Origin: CAZCCC01 sp964535715
GTDB taxonomy: Bacteria; Patescibacteriota; Patescibacteriia; Buchananbacterales; UBA6539
Length of the DNA: 32,091 bases
Reading direction: 5' to 3'
NCBI GenBank assembly: GCA_964535715.1
Contig: CAZHUO010000017.1
Location: 1 to 32,091, forward strand
In this document: positions 1-8,122 of the stretch, piece after piece
How the letters are laid out: each line of letters opens with the position of its first letter
How positions within the stretch are numbered: the stretch's first letter is position 1
Translations under genes and position numbers: made by a program
The notes under the pieces: generated by a model
Told to the model about the DNA's origin: nothing
Database searches by the model: none
The model's input: only the letters and a program-made list of their open reading frames with translations

Positions 1-59
1 TTAGTCATATGGTTATTATACCTTAGGTGTTGCCAAGCTATTGGCCCATTACGTTGGTA

Positions 60-88
60 TTGACTTTTTCTTTTTAACGTGATATACT
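60..88 (+). promoter_or_regulatory. sigma70-type promoter
   Basis: TTGACT (60-65), a 17-nt spacer and TATACT (83-88). Predicted transcription start is near 95. It serves the L,D-transpeptidase gene that follows. An ATG at 97 would make a nearly leaderless message; an ATG at 148 would give a leader of about 50 nt. Confidence 0.65.
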
Positions 89-147
89 AATATTAGATGA
101 AGGTGGAGAAATTCCTACCTTTTTTATATACTCAAATTTATATTAAA

Positions 148-957
148 ATGAAAATTTTCAGGTTAAAATTCTCAAAAAAATCATTTGTAGTCATTTTTTT
201 GGCTTTGTTTGCTTATAGTTTCAGTTTTAAATCATTGGTTTTCGGGTTAGATGACAGCAACTTAGCCTTAAGCGGAGTTGAATTGATTGATGCTGATGGC
301 GACAAGCTGACCGATTTTGATGAAATCAATATTTATAATACCGACTTTCATAATCCGGATACGGATGGGGACGGCTTTGACGACTATACTGAAGTTTATA
401 ACGGATATTCTCCCCGCCACGCCGAACCAAAAAAACTTTCAACCCTGGACTCAAATAATGACAAATTGCCTGACAGCTGGAAAATCAGGCTTGGTCTGAA
501 TATATTAAAGAATGATTCCGATTCAGATGGCTATGATGATTATACGGAAATTATCAATGGCTATAATCCAAATTCTTCGGATAAAACCAAAGTTGATAAA
601 TTAATTAAAGTCAATTTAGCCCAGCAATCCCTGGCTTATTATTTTGGGACAGTTGAATTGGAAAAATTTTTGATTTCCAGCGGAGTTTCTTCGATGCCGA
701 CGCCAAAAGGCGATTTTAAGGTTTTGGATAAAGTACCAAGCAAAAATTATGGCGGAACAGGCTATAATTTTTACTATCCCAACACCAAATGGAATTTGCA
801 TTTTACAACCGCCCGTTATCGCTACTATATTCACGGCGCATATTGGCATAATAATTTCGGCAAACCAATGAGCCACGGCTGCATTAATGTCAATTATCTT
901 AATATGGAAAAGCTGTATAACTTTGCCGAAGTGGGAACTAGAATCGATATTAATTAA
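148..957 (+). CDS. Secreted L,D-transpeptidase with calcium-binding repeats
   Basis: Likely cell-wall cross-linking enzyme of the YkuD (L,D-transpeptidase) family, acting outside the membrane. The ATG at 148 is chosen because MKIFRLKFSKK followed by a hydrophobic stretch is a typical signal peptide; an in-frame ATG at 97 would add 17 residues. After the signal come two Asp-rich thrombospondin-type-3/EF-like repeats (DADGDKLTDFDE, then DTDGDGFDDYTE and DSDSDGYDDYTE) that should bind calcium. The C-terminal half is the YkuD domain, with the catalytic signature HGAYWHNNFGKPMSHGCINV; the nucleophile is the Cys in SHGC (about residue 245). The family assignment is firm. The repeats probably act as a calcium-stiffened spacer or anchor, which is inference. 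It is monocistronic as far as can be seen, and argS follows after 67 nt. Confidence 0.9.
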   Translation: MKIFRLKFSKKSFVVIFLALFAYSFSFKSLVFGLDDSNLALSGVELIDADGDKLTDFDEINIYNTDFHNPDTDGDGFDDYTEVYNGYSPRHAEPKKLSTLDSNNDKLPDSWKIRLGLNILKNDSDSDGYDDYTEIINGYNPNSSDKTKVDKLIKVNLAQQSLAYYFGTVELEKFLISSGVSSMPTPKGDFKVLDKVPSKNYGGTGYNFYYPNTKWNLHFTTARYRYYIHGAYWHNNFGKPMSHGCINVNYLNMEKLYNFAEVGTRIDIN

Positions 958-1024
958 AGATTTATGATATATAGCCGATTTTTTTGGTGTTTTTTTTTAA
1001 GCAAATTTGTGATATTATATATTT

Positions 1025-2773
1025 ATGAAAAATCAAATTACATCTATTGTCGAAGGCCTAATTTCAGCTGAAATAAGCCAGCAATTAAAAGAAATTTTTG
1101 ATAATGGCTTTAATGATGATTCTTTTGTTTTGGAGGAAGTGCCAAATAATAATATGGGGGACTATTCAGTCCCTTGTTTTGAATTGGGAAAAGCTTTAAA
1201 GAAAAATCCAGCCGAAATTTCCAGCCGTCTGGCCAAAGATTTTAAGCTGACTGAATTGATATATCAGGTCAAATCCTTTGGGCCTTATCTCAATTTTTTT
1301 GTCAATCAGGTTAAATTTAGCGAGTTGGTTTTGACTGAAATATATAAATCAAAAGAAAAATATGGCAGCTCTAAGCTCGGCAAGGGAAAAAAATTAATGG
1401 TTGAATTTTTTTCGCCAAATACCAATAAGCCTTTAACGATCGGACACGTCAGAAATATCTGCTTGGGAGCAAGTATTTCAAATATTTTGAAATTTTGCGG
1501 TTTTAAAATAATAAACTCAACTCTATATAATGACCGCGGTATTGCAATTGCCAAAACGATTGTTGGCTATAAAAAATGGGGAGAAAGGAAAACGCCTAAA
1601 CAGCTGAATAAAAAACCTGACCATTTTGTCGGAGACTTTTATGTAAGATTTTGCCAGGAAGCAAAAAATGATCCGAATCTGGAAAACGAAGCCAAACGCG
1701 CTTTGCAAGATTGGGAAAAAGAAAAAAAAGAAATCAGATCAACCTGGCAGACGCTGATGGGCTGGGTATTGGAAGGTTTTAAGGAGACTTTAATAAAGCT
1801 TGATATTAAAAATTTTGATGAAGAATATTATGAAAGCGAATATTATAATAAAGGAAAAGAAATCGTCGAGCTAGGATTGAAAAAAGGAATTTTTGTAAAA
1901 GATCAAAACGGGGTTATTTTGGCAAAACTTGATAAATTTGGCATACCGGATAAAATTGTTTTGCGGCCGGATGAAACAAGTTTATATATTACACAGGATT
2001 TATATCTGGCATATCTAAAAGATAAAAATAATTTAGATGGCTCAGTTTATGTCGTCGGCTCCGAGCAGGATTTGTATTTTAGGCAGCTATTTAAAATTCT
2101 GGAACTTTTGGATTTTAAAAATGTTGAAAAATATTATCATTTATCCTACGGAATGATCAGGCTTTCAAGCGGAAAAATAAAATCGCGCGAAGGGGTGGTT
2201 AAAGGAACCGGCGCCGATGATTTGGTTTTTCAGCTCGAAAGTCTTGCCTTGGAGGAAATAAAAAAGCGCTATCCTGATTTAACCGAAAAGGAGCTAAACG
2301 AAAGAACGGCTCAGATTGCCTTGGCCGCTTTAAAATATTATATTCTTTTGGTCAACCCAAAAACTACGATGATTTTTGAGCCAAAAAAGTCAATTTCTTT
2401 GACCGGAAAAACCGGCCCATATCTCCAGTATGTAAATGCCAGAATCAGCAGTATTTTTACAAAAAGCGGCAAAAAAGCTTCATTAAAAGTTGATTTTTCG
2501 GCTTTTAAGGATCCGCTGGAGCTTGAGCTGGTTAAATTGTTGGCTAAATTTCCCAGGGTAGTTTCCAGTTCGGCTTTAAAGTATGATCCGTCCGAACTGG
2601 CAAATTATCTTTATGATCTAACCAAATCATTCAGCTTATTTTATGAAAAAATCCCGGTTTTATCCGCTGAAGAAAATATTAAAAAAGCAAGGCTTCTTTT
2701 AATTAATGACGTGAAAATTGTTTTAGGAACGGGTTTAAGCTTGCTTGGTATTTCTGTTCCTGAAAAAATGTAA
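1025..2773 (+). CDS. argS: Arginyl-tRNA synthetase
   Basis: Class I aminoacyl-tRNA synthetase charging tRNA-Arg. At 582 aa it is a normal length. The N-terminal additional domain for the tRNA D-loop (GDYSVPCFELGKALKKNP, about residues 40-60) is followed by the Rossmann domain with SPNTNKPLTIGHVRN, the HIGH-motif region, where the first His is Thr138. A KMSKS-like LSSGKIKSREG follows, and then the DALR anticodon-binding domain at the C-terminus (TGPYLQYVNARI onward). No convincing Shine-Dalgarno precedes the ATG. The next gene starts 3 nt after the stop, so co-transcription with the FAD protein and glycosyltransferase is likely. The identification is secure; the Thr in the first HIGH position is discussed as a finding. 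Confidence 0.95.
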   Translation: MKNQITSIVEGLISAEISQQLKEIFDNGFNDDSFVLEEVPNNNMGDYSVPCFELGKALKKNPAEISSRLAKDFKLTELIYQVKSFGPYLNFFVNQVKFSELVLTEIYKSKEKYGSSKLGKGKKLMVEFFSPNTNKPLTIGHVRNICLGASISNILKFCGFKIINSTLYNDRGIAIAKTIVGYKKWGERKTPKQLNKKPDHFVGDFYVRFCQEAKNDPNLENEAKRALQDWEKEKKEIRSTWQTLMGWVLEGFKETLIKLDIKNFDEEYYESEYYNKGKEIVELGLKKGIFVKDQNGVILAKLDKFGIPDKIVLRPDETSLYITQDLYLAYLKDKNNLDGSVYVVGSEQDLYFRQLFKILELLDFKNVEKYYHLSYGMIRLSSGKIKSREGVVKGTGADDLVFQLESLALEEIKKRYPDLTEKELNERTAQIALAALKYYILLVNPKTTMIFEPKKSISLTGKTGPYLQYVNARISSIFTKSGKKASLKVDFSAFKDPLELELVKLLAKFPRVVSSSALKYDPSELANYLYDLTKSFSLFYEKIPVLSAEENIKKARLLLINDVKIVLGTGLSLLGISVPEKM

Positions 2774-2776
2774 TGT

Positions 2777-4300
2777 ATGGCTGAAAAAATCGCAATTATT
2801 ATCGGTGCAGGGCCAGCCGGCCTGACTGCCGCATATGAATTAATTAAAAAAACGGACATTAAGCCGATTATATTTGAAGAAAATAATCAGGTTGGCGGCA
2901 TTGCAAAAACAATCAATTACAAAGGCAATAGAATGGATATCGGTGGCCACCGTTTTTTTTCCAAATCCGACGAAGTGATGCAGTGGTGGAAAAATATTTT
3001 GCCTCTGGAAAAATCAAATGATAGCGCAAGCGGTCTTATAGCAGATGAAAATGACAAGGTAATGCTTGTCAGAAACAGGGTGTCGAGGATATATTTTTTA
3101 AAGAAATTTTTTGATTATCCGATTTCTTTAAGCTTTAGCACCTTAATTAATTTGGGATTTTTCAAAGTTTTTAAAATCGTCTTAAGCTATATTAAAATTA
3201 GAATTTTTCCGCTTAAGCCGGAAAAATCTTTGCAGGATTTTTTTGTCAACCGCTTTGGCAGTGAGCTATATCGGATTTTTTTTAAGGACTACACCGAAAA
3301 AGTCTGGGGAGTGCCATGTGATAAAATAAAAGCGGAATGGGGCGCTCAAAGAGTAAAAGGCTTGTCGATCGGAAAAGCCATCAGCCATTTTTTTAAAAGT
3401 TTATTTCTAAGGAATAAATCAATCGGCCAAAAAGAAACGGAAACAAGCCTGATTGAAAAATTTTTATATCCCAAGTTTGGCCCGGGTCAGATGTGGCAGT
3501 CCGTTTTAGAGATTATTGAAAAAAAAGGTGGTCAAATTAATTTGAGCTGCAAGGTTATTGGAATAAATTCACAAAATGACAGAATAACCGAGGTTAAAGT
3601 TAAAAATGAGGTTTCCGGCCAAATTTCAGTTCATAAGGCTGAATATTTTTTTTCAAGCATGCCGGTTAAGGATTTAATAAGCTCTTTTTCAGCTTCAGTG
3701 CCGCATGATGTCAGGGAAGTTTCCGAAAATCTTTTTTATCGAGATTTTATTACTGTCGGACTGCTTTTGAATAAATTGAAAATTAAAAGCCCAAATGGTA
3801 AAAGTTTTATTTCGGACAACTGGATTTATATCCAAGAACGAGAAGTAAAGCTCGGACGCTTGCAGATATTTAATAATTGGAGCCCATACTTGGTAAAAGA
3901 AAATGACAAAGTTTGGATCGGGCTGGAATATTTTTGCAATCAGGGAGACGAGCTTTGGAAAAAATCTGATCAAGACTTTATTGATTTTGCAATTTTGGAA
4001 TTGGTAAAAATCGGTTTTATCTATGAAGAAGATGTGATAGACAGCACCATGATCAGAGTGCCGAAAGCATATCCCGCATATTTTGGCTCATATGATAATT
4101 TCCATATCATAAGGAATTTTATAGATGATTTTTCAAATTTGTTTTTAATCGGCCGAAACGGAATGCATCGCTATAATAATATGGACCATTCAATGCTTAC
4201 GGCTATTTTAGCGGTTCAAAATATTTTAAAAAACATCAAAACCAAAGACAATATTTGGAATATTAATAATGACAATGAATATCATGAAGCTAAAGCTTAG
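2777..4300 (+). CDS. FAD-dependent oxidoreductase, UDP-galactopyranose mutase/protoporphyrinogen-oxidase-like
   Basis: 507-aa flavoprotein. The N-terminal Rossmann dinucleotide-binding motif is clear (IIGAGPAGLTAAYEL, about residues 7-21). Next come the FEENNQVGGIAKT strand/loop and GGHRFF, typical of the UDP-galactopyranose mutase / amine-oxidase-like fold. The C-terminus carries a second FAD contact (LIGRNGMHRYNNMDHSMLTA). Proteins of this type occur in surface-polysaccharide gene sets. The adjacent overlapping glycosyltransferase supports a cell-envelope glycan role, but the substrate cannot be read from sequence. The start lies 3 nt after argS, and the 3' end overlaps the next ORF by about 32 nt, suggesting translational coupling. 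Confidence 0.8.
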   Translation: MAEKIAIIIGAGPAGLTAAYELIKKTDIKPIIFEENNQVGGIAKTINYKGNRMDIGGHRFFSKSDEVMQWWKNILPLEKSNDSASGLIADENDKVMLVRNRVSRIYFLKKFFDYPISLSFSTLINLGFFKVFKIVLSYIKIRIFPLKPEKSLQDFFVNRFGSELYRIFFKDYTEKVWGVPCDKIKAEWGAQRVKGLSIGKAISHFFKSLFLRNKSIGQKETETSLIEKFLYPKFGPGQMWQSVLEIIEKKGGQINLSCKVIGINSQNDRITEVKVKNEVSGQISVHKAEYFFSSMPVKDLISSFSASVPHDVREVSENLFYRDFITVGLLLNKLKIKSPNGKSFISDNWIYIQEREVKLGRLQIFNNWSPYLVKENDKVWIGLEYFCNQGDELWKKSDQDFIDFAILELVKIGFIYEEDVIDSTMIRVPKAYPAYFGSYDNFHIIRNFIDDFSNLFLIGRNGMHRYNNMDHSMLTAILAVQNILKNIKTKDNIWNINNDNEYHEAKA

Positions 4301-5864
4301 AGAAAATTTTTTTAGTTTAAACTCGAATTTTTTAACGGTTATCTGCTTATTTATAATTTTTGCTATCGGCCTGTATTTCCGTATTCTTTTTTTGCAGCTT
4401 TTTTATTGGGTTGACGAAACTAACACGATTTATTATATCAGCAGAGATTTTTGGCAGATGATTGAATATATTAAGCATGATTTTTCGCCGCCATTTTATT
4501 ATATATTGCTTCATTTTTGGATAAAAATTTTCGGTGAAAGCAATATTATTACCGGTCTTTTATCGCTTATATTTAATCTGCTTTCTTTGCCCATAGTTTA
4601 TATTTTGGGCAAAAAAATTTATGACAAGCAGGTCGGAATTTTTGCCGCTGTGATTTTTTGGCTGAGTCCGTTGATTATCTTTCAGTCAACGGAAACCAGG
4701 ATGTATTCGTTGGTTATTCTGCTATCACTTTTATCATGTCTGTTTTTTTGGCTGAACATAAAAAAAGAAAAATTATATTTTTTGGTACCGTATATATTTT
4801 TCAGCATCCTGGGGCTTTATAGCCACAACGCTTATATTTTTTTATTTATTTCCCAATTAATTTTTTGGTTTGGCTATATTTTACTTTCTTTTGAAAAGTC
4901 ATATTTAATTTTTAGCCGCTGGTTTATAAGCTATTTTACGATCGGCATTTTTTATTTATATTGGATTCCGATTTATATAAAGCAAATTTTAAATAGCAGC
5001 AGCGCCCCTTATTATTGGACGGTTTTTCAGTCTGAAGATTCTTTTTTTGGAATTTTTAATTTATTATTTGACGGTTTGGCCGCTACCGGCGACGGATCAA
5101 TAATTAGAATATTATTTTTAGCAATTTTTTCTTATTTAATCATTATAGCGCTAAAGTTTTCATTATTTGTAAAAGATAAAACATTCTTTCAATATTTAGC
5201 TTCATATTTTTTAATTTTTTTATTTATTTTTCCTTGCATTTTAGCAACTTTAGCCGGGGTTTTGATTCCCAAATATTTGATTTATGTTTATCCTTTATTT
5301 TTTATTTTTGTGGCTTTTGGAATCAAACAAACCGGATTTGCAAAAAAACCGGTGATTATTTATTTAATTATAATTTGTTTTAGCTCATTTTTAATCGGCG
5401 TTATTGATGATTTAAAAATGTATTCAAAGTTTCGCGCGCCTGAGATTGCCGATTTATTTTACAAGCAAAACAGCAAGGAAGAAAGCCAGTTGATTTTGGT
5501 AAATAATTTTATCAGCAAAGTCAATTTTGATTATTATTATAAGGGTGGAATTAAAACTATCAGCGCTTTTCCAAAATCATTAATAATTGATAATGATCGG
5601 GAATTAAGCGAGATAAGAAATATCGGCCTTCCATACATAAATGAGGATAATAGCCTTGAAATAATTGATCAGGTAAAGGACTTTAAAAAAATTTGGTATC
5701 TTGCATATCCAGACGAGATTATTTATGATTATAATTTTCTTGTTGAGGAAATATTGCTAAAATCATGCAGCCTGATAAATAAAGAAATATTGCCAAAAGA
5801 CATTGTTTCATTTGAAGTGGTAAAGATTTATGAGTTTATTGATTGTAATTTTATTGATATTTAA
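4269..5864 (+). CDS. GT-C fold membrane glycosyltransferase (ArnT/GT39-like)
   Basis: About 531 aa and strongly hydrophobic, with roughly 10-12 predicted membrane segments and a soluble C-terminal tail. The first outside loop has the acidic DE pair (FYWVDETNTIYYIS, about residues 45-58) typical of GT-C enzymes that use polyprenyl-phosphate sugars. This is followed by FSPPFYYILLHFW, also usual for the family. Expected role: transfer of a sugar from a lipid carrier to a protein or glycan at the outer face of the membrane. Three in-frame ATGs (4269, 4275, 4284) all lie inside the end of the upstream gene; none has a strong ribosome binding site, so the exact start is uncertain. The donor and acceptor are unknown. 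Confidence 0.8.
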   Translation: MTMNIMKLKLRENFFSLNSNFLTVICLFIIFAIGLYFRILFLQLFYWVDETNTIYYISRDFWQMIEYIKHDFSPPFYYILLHFWIKIFGESNIITGLLSLIFNLLSLPIVYILGKKIYDKQVGIFAAVIFWLSPLIIFQSTETRMYSLVILLSLLSCLFFWLNIKKEKLYFLVPYIFFSILGLYSHNAYIFLFISQLIFWFGYILLSFEKSYLIFSRWFISYFTIGIFYLYWIPIYIKQILNSSSAPYYWTVFQSEDSFFGIFNLLFDGLAATGDGSIIRILFLAIFSYLIIIALKFSLFVKDKTFFQYLASYFLIFLFIFPCILATLAGVLIPKYLIYVYPLFFIFVAFGIKQTGFAKKPVIIYLIIICFSSFLIGVIDDLKMYSKFRAPEIADLFYKQNSKEESQLILVNNFISKVNFDYYYKGGIKTISAFPKSLIIDNDRELSEIRNIGLPYINEDNSLEIIDQVKDFKKIWYLAYPDEIIYDYNFLVEEILLKSCSLINKEILPKDIVSFEVVKIYEFIDCNFIDI

Positions 5865-5933
5865 ATTTGTTGAATTATTATTAAATATGTGCCAATATGA
5901 GTAAGGAGAAATATAAAATCTAATCGTTGAAGA

Positions 5934-6127
5934 CCCGCCTTCACCCTTTCTTTGTTCAAAATAATATGTCGGGNNNNNNNNNNNNNNNNNNNNNNNNNNN
6001 NNNNNNNNNNNNNNNNNNNNNNNNNNNNNNNNNNNNNNNNNNNNNNNNNNNNNNNNNNNNNNNNNNNNNNNNNCTTCGGCCTATGCCGACTGAAGTCGGC
6101 TTCAGCCGACGTAGGTCGGCGGGCGGG
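5934..6127. repeat. CCCGCC...GGCGGG palindromic repeat, copy 1 (interrupted by assembly gap)
   Basis: Same sequence as the copy at 6198-6291, but split by 100 Ns (5974-6073). The bases on either side of the gap (TGTCGGG | CTTCGGCC) are contiguous in copy 2, so the gap may hide either nothing or further repeat units. It is preceded by TAATCGTTGAAGA, the same bases that start the receiver gene at 6324. The remaining sequence between 5865 and 6323 holds no gene that I can support. Confidence 0.75.
5974..6073. other. Assembly gap (100 N)
   Basis: Run of exactly 100 N inside a palindromic repeat; the true length is unknown. Confidence 0.99.
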
Positions 6128-6160
6128 TATATAAAGAGTAAATTAGTAATGTATATTAAT

Positions 6161-6197
6161 ATGAATAAAAAAAATTTAAGATTTTAGTTATTGAAGA
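6161..6197 (+). pseudogene. 5' remnant of a response-regulator gene
   Basis: ATGAATAAAA followed by TTTAAGATTTTAGTTATTG matches the first codons of the intact receiver gene at 6867, including about 13 bp upstream of its ATG. It has one A fewer, which shifts the frame to a stop after 8 codons. The homology ends exactly where the palindromic repeat copy begins (6198). It is read as a duplicated or truncated receiver gene. Confidence 0.7.
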
Positions 6198-6291
6198 CCC
6201 GCCTTCACCCTTTCTTTGTTCAAAATAATATGTCGGGCTTCGGCCTATGCCGACTGAAGTCGGCTTCAGCCGACGTAGGTCGGCGGGCGGG
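6198..6291. repeat. CCCGCC...GGCGGG palindromic repeat, copy 2
   Basis: About 94 bp, beginning CCCGCCTTCACCC and ending GGTCGGCGGGCGGG. Internally it is a nest of palindromes (GTCGGCTTCAGCCGAC; CCGACTGAAGTCGG). No coding capacity. It belongs to a loose family of CCCGCC/GGCGGG hairpins also present at 23402, 25020, 30368 and 31854. Confidence 0.8.
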
Positions 6292-6323
6292 TGTATAAAA
6301 AGTAGATTAGTTAATTTATATAT

Positions 6324-6704
6324 ATGGTTAAAAGAAAAACAAAGATTTTAATCGTTGAAGATGAACCGTTTCTTCTTGATTTGTATGATGCAAAGCTAAA
6401 TGAAGCCGGTTTTGAGGTGATTAAAGCTTTAAACGGTACACAGGGCATCTCGCTTGCTCAGCTTGAATTGCCGAATATAATATTGCTTGATATTTTAATG
6501 CCGGAAATCGATGGTTATGAAATGATTATAAATTTAAAAAAAAGCATAAAAACAAAAAAAATTCCAGTTATCATATTTTCCAATCTATCTCAAAAAGATG
6601 AGATTGAAAAGGGCTTGAAACTTGGGGCAAAAGACTTTATTATTAAAACCAGTGTTACTCCGACTGAAATGGTTGAAAAGGTCAAAGATTATTTAAGAAA
6701 ATAA
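6324..6704 (+). CDS. Stand-alone response-regulator receiver protein
   Basis: 126 aa, a CheY-like receiver domain with no output domain. The acidic pocket is E12/D13, the phospho-acceptor is D56 (ILLDILMP), the switch residue is S86 (IIFSNLS) and the conserved Lys is K108 (DFIIKT). It probably acts by protein-protein contact or as a phosphate relay; no histidine kinase is present in the window. The paralogue at 6867 has the same spacing of all four key residues, so this is a tandem pair. The 5' end of this gene is echoed in the fragment before repeat copy 1. Confidence 0.9.
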   Translation: MVKRKTKILIVEDEPFLLDLYDAKLNEAGFEVIKALNGTQGISLAQLELPNIILLDILMPEIDGYEMIINLKKSIKTKKIPVIIFSNLSQKDEIEKGLKLGAKDFIIKTSVTPTEMVEKVKDYLRK

Positions 6705-6783
6705 TAAATTGCTTCATTGTTTAATTGTTAAATTGTTACCATAAAAGCACAAAAACACAAAAGCAAATAAACAGCCTTAGACG

Positions 6784-6813
6784 TTCAAGTGTTTTCCTGT
6801 TTTTGTACTTGAA
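6784..6813 (+). other. Hairpin between the two receiver genes
   Basis: TTCAAGT (6784-6790) pairs with ACTTGAA (6807-6813). No clear U-run follows, so a terminator is not claimed. The rest of 6705-6866 is low-complexity AT sequence plus ATTGAGGCGG. Confidence 0.4.
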
Positions 6814-6866
6814 GATTAAATTGAGGCGGTGCGAGAGCGTCAGTTGATTAGTCCATCTATATTAAT

Positions 6867-7244
6867 ATGAATAAAAAAAAATTTAAGATTTTAGTTATTG
6901 AAGATGAGTACTTTCTGCTTGATTTTTACGAAAGCAAGCTGGAGGCTTGCGGCTTTAAACCGATAAGGGCGTCGGGCGGCGCTGAAGGAATAAGGGTGGC
7001 TAAAAGTAAATTGCCTGATTTAATTATCCTTGATATACTAATGCCTAGTGTTGACGGTTTTCAGGTTTTGAGGGAAATTAAAAAAAATAAATCCACTAAA
7101 GATATTCCGGTTTTGATTTTTTCCAATCTTTCACAGCGGGCAGAAATAAAAAAAGGATTGGAATTAGGGGCAAAAGAATTCATAGTTAAAGCCGATGTAA
7201 TTCCCAATGAAATTATTTTTAAGATTAATAAGTATTTGAGTTAG
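6867..7244 (+). CDS. Stand-alone response-regulator receiver protein (paralogue)
   Basis: 125-aa CheY-like receiver: E12/D13 pocket, phospho-acceptor D56 (LIILDILMP), switch Ser in LIFSNLSQ, and conserved Lys in EFIVKAD. The same length and motif spacing as the protein at 6324, and visible sequence identity, make them tandem paralogues. There is no DNA-binding or enzymatic output domain. A partial copy of its 5' end lies at 6161. Partner kinase and target are unknown. Confidence 0.9.
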   Translation: MNKKKFKILVIEDEYFLLDFYESKLEACGFKPIRASGGAEGIRVAKSKLPDLIILDILMPSVDGFQVLREIKKNKSTKDIPVLIFSNLSQRAEIKKGLELGAKEFIVKADVIPNEIIFKINKYLS

Positions 7245-7303
7245 CTTATCGCATATTGCATATAGCTTATGGTCTAAATTTATTAATAAATTGCATTAAA
7301 ATT

Positions 7304-7495
7304 ATGTCAAAACCAATAGTCAACCAAGAAACCTGTATCGGCTGCGGAACCTGCGAATCAATCTGCCCGGCGGTTTTTAAAATCGGCGGAGGTGGAAAAG
7401 CCGAAGTTCAACAAGCCGATTACGAAGAAAACAAAGAAGCTATTCAGGAAGCAATTGATTCCTGCCCGGTTCAGGCAATTAGTTTGGGTGAATAA
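7304..7495 (+). CDS. Small 4Fe-4S ferredoxin
   Basis: 63-aa electron carrier beginning MSKPIVNQETCIGCGTCESI. One CxxCxxCxxxCP motif is followed near the C-terminus by SCPVQAI, the usual pattern of a single-cluster bacterial ferredoxin; one of the five Cys is probably not a cluster ligand. An upstream in-frame ATG (7256) is rejected because the extra residues resemble no ferredoxin and the family normally starts just before the first Cys motif. A clear terminator follows. The redox partner cannot be told. Confidence 0.9.
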   Translation: MSKPIVNQETCIGCGTCESICPAVFKIGGGGKAEVQQADYEENKEAIQEAIDSCPVQAISLGE

Positions 7496-7504
7496 GATTA
7501 TCCA

Positions 7505-7536
7505 AAAACGCCAGGAATTTTGCTTGGCGTTTTTTG
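7505..7536 (+). terminator. Rho-independent terminator after ferredoxin
   Basis: AACGCCA pairs with TGGCGTT around an 11-nt loop and runs into a T tract. Confidence 0.85.
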
Positions 7537-7586
7537 TATTAAAAAAAGAGCAATTCTGTTATTGCTCCGGCAAAGATCAAATTATG

Positions 7587-7763
7587 CTAGTTATGGGGAA
7601 AACAATCTAGCTCATGCTGGCTTAAGCCAAGTTTTTCCAGAAGGGCTGGATCTTTTTTTATATTAGCCCTGATGCATTCGGCCAGCCTGATTCTAGTATG
7701 GATATCACCGCGGCTTTCCCGAAGAGTTTTTACAAAGCTCTGCAAAACTATCAAATTTGCCAT
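7587..7763 (-). CDS. Small hypothetical protein (58 aa)
   Basis: On the minus strand AAAGGAGG lies 6 nt before an ATG, an unusually good ribosome binding site for this window, and it fixes the start at MANLIVLQSFVKTLRESRGD. The product is soluble and mainly helical by composition, ending ELDCFPHN. No family recognised. A TTGACA on the minus strand (7850-7855) with TAAAAA 17 nt downstream could be its promoter. Confidence 0.65.
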   Translation of the reverse strand: MANLIVLQSFVKTLRESRGDIHTRIRLAECIRANIKKDPALLEKLGLSQHELDCFPHN

Positions 7764-7888
7764 TATTAATCCTCCTTTCAAAAACGGTCATAACTTCAGT
7801 TTTTTAAAGCTAATATTCATCTTATATTTTTAGCGCGCCAAAGATTTTTTGTCAAATTTTTGTATTAAGATTAATTTGTTTTATGAGG

Positions 7889-7917
7889 TTGATTTTTTTG
7901 GTAAATTTGTGTAAGAT
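7889..7917 (+). promoter_or_regulatory. Candidate promoter for the 7944-10846 gene pair
   Basis: TTGATT (7889-7894), 17-nt spacer, TAAGAT (7912-7917). The predicted start is about 20 nt before the small ORF at 7944. Confidence 0.45.
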
Positions 7918-7943
7918 TTTAGTAATAATGAATAAATTTATAT

Positions 7944-8102
7944 ATGAATAAACCAGGCGTTGAAGCCGGCTTTGCGCCGGATGAGGCAATTGAATCAATT
8001 CAGCAGGAAAACATGGATCAGCAAGAAAGCCGGCCAAAAACCAGCCAAGAATTAATGCAAGCTGAAAAGGATATTAGAATTATCAGTGATGCAAAAAAAT
8101 AA
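7944..8102 (+). CDS. Small hydrophilic hypothetical protein (52 aa)
   Basis: ORF starting MNKPGVEAGFAPDEAIESIQ and ending RIISDAKK; rich in Gln, Glu and Lys, with no membrane segment. It ends 20 nt before the 907-aa gene in the same direction and sits just after a plausible promoter, so it is probably its co-transcribed leader gene. No good Shine-Dalgarno is visible. Function unknown. Confidence 0.5.
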   Translation: MNKPGVEAGFAPDEAIESIQQENMDQQESRPKTSQELMQAEKDIRIISDAKK

Positions 8103-8122
8103 GTGTTGACGGAAGGATTTCA

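Noticed and set aside
7392..7610. Open frame overlapping ferredoxin and its terminator
   Set aside because: It lies out of frame over a well-supported gene and reads through a terminator hairpin.
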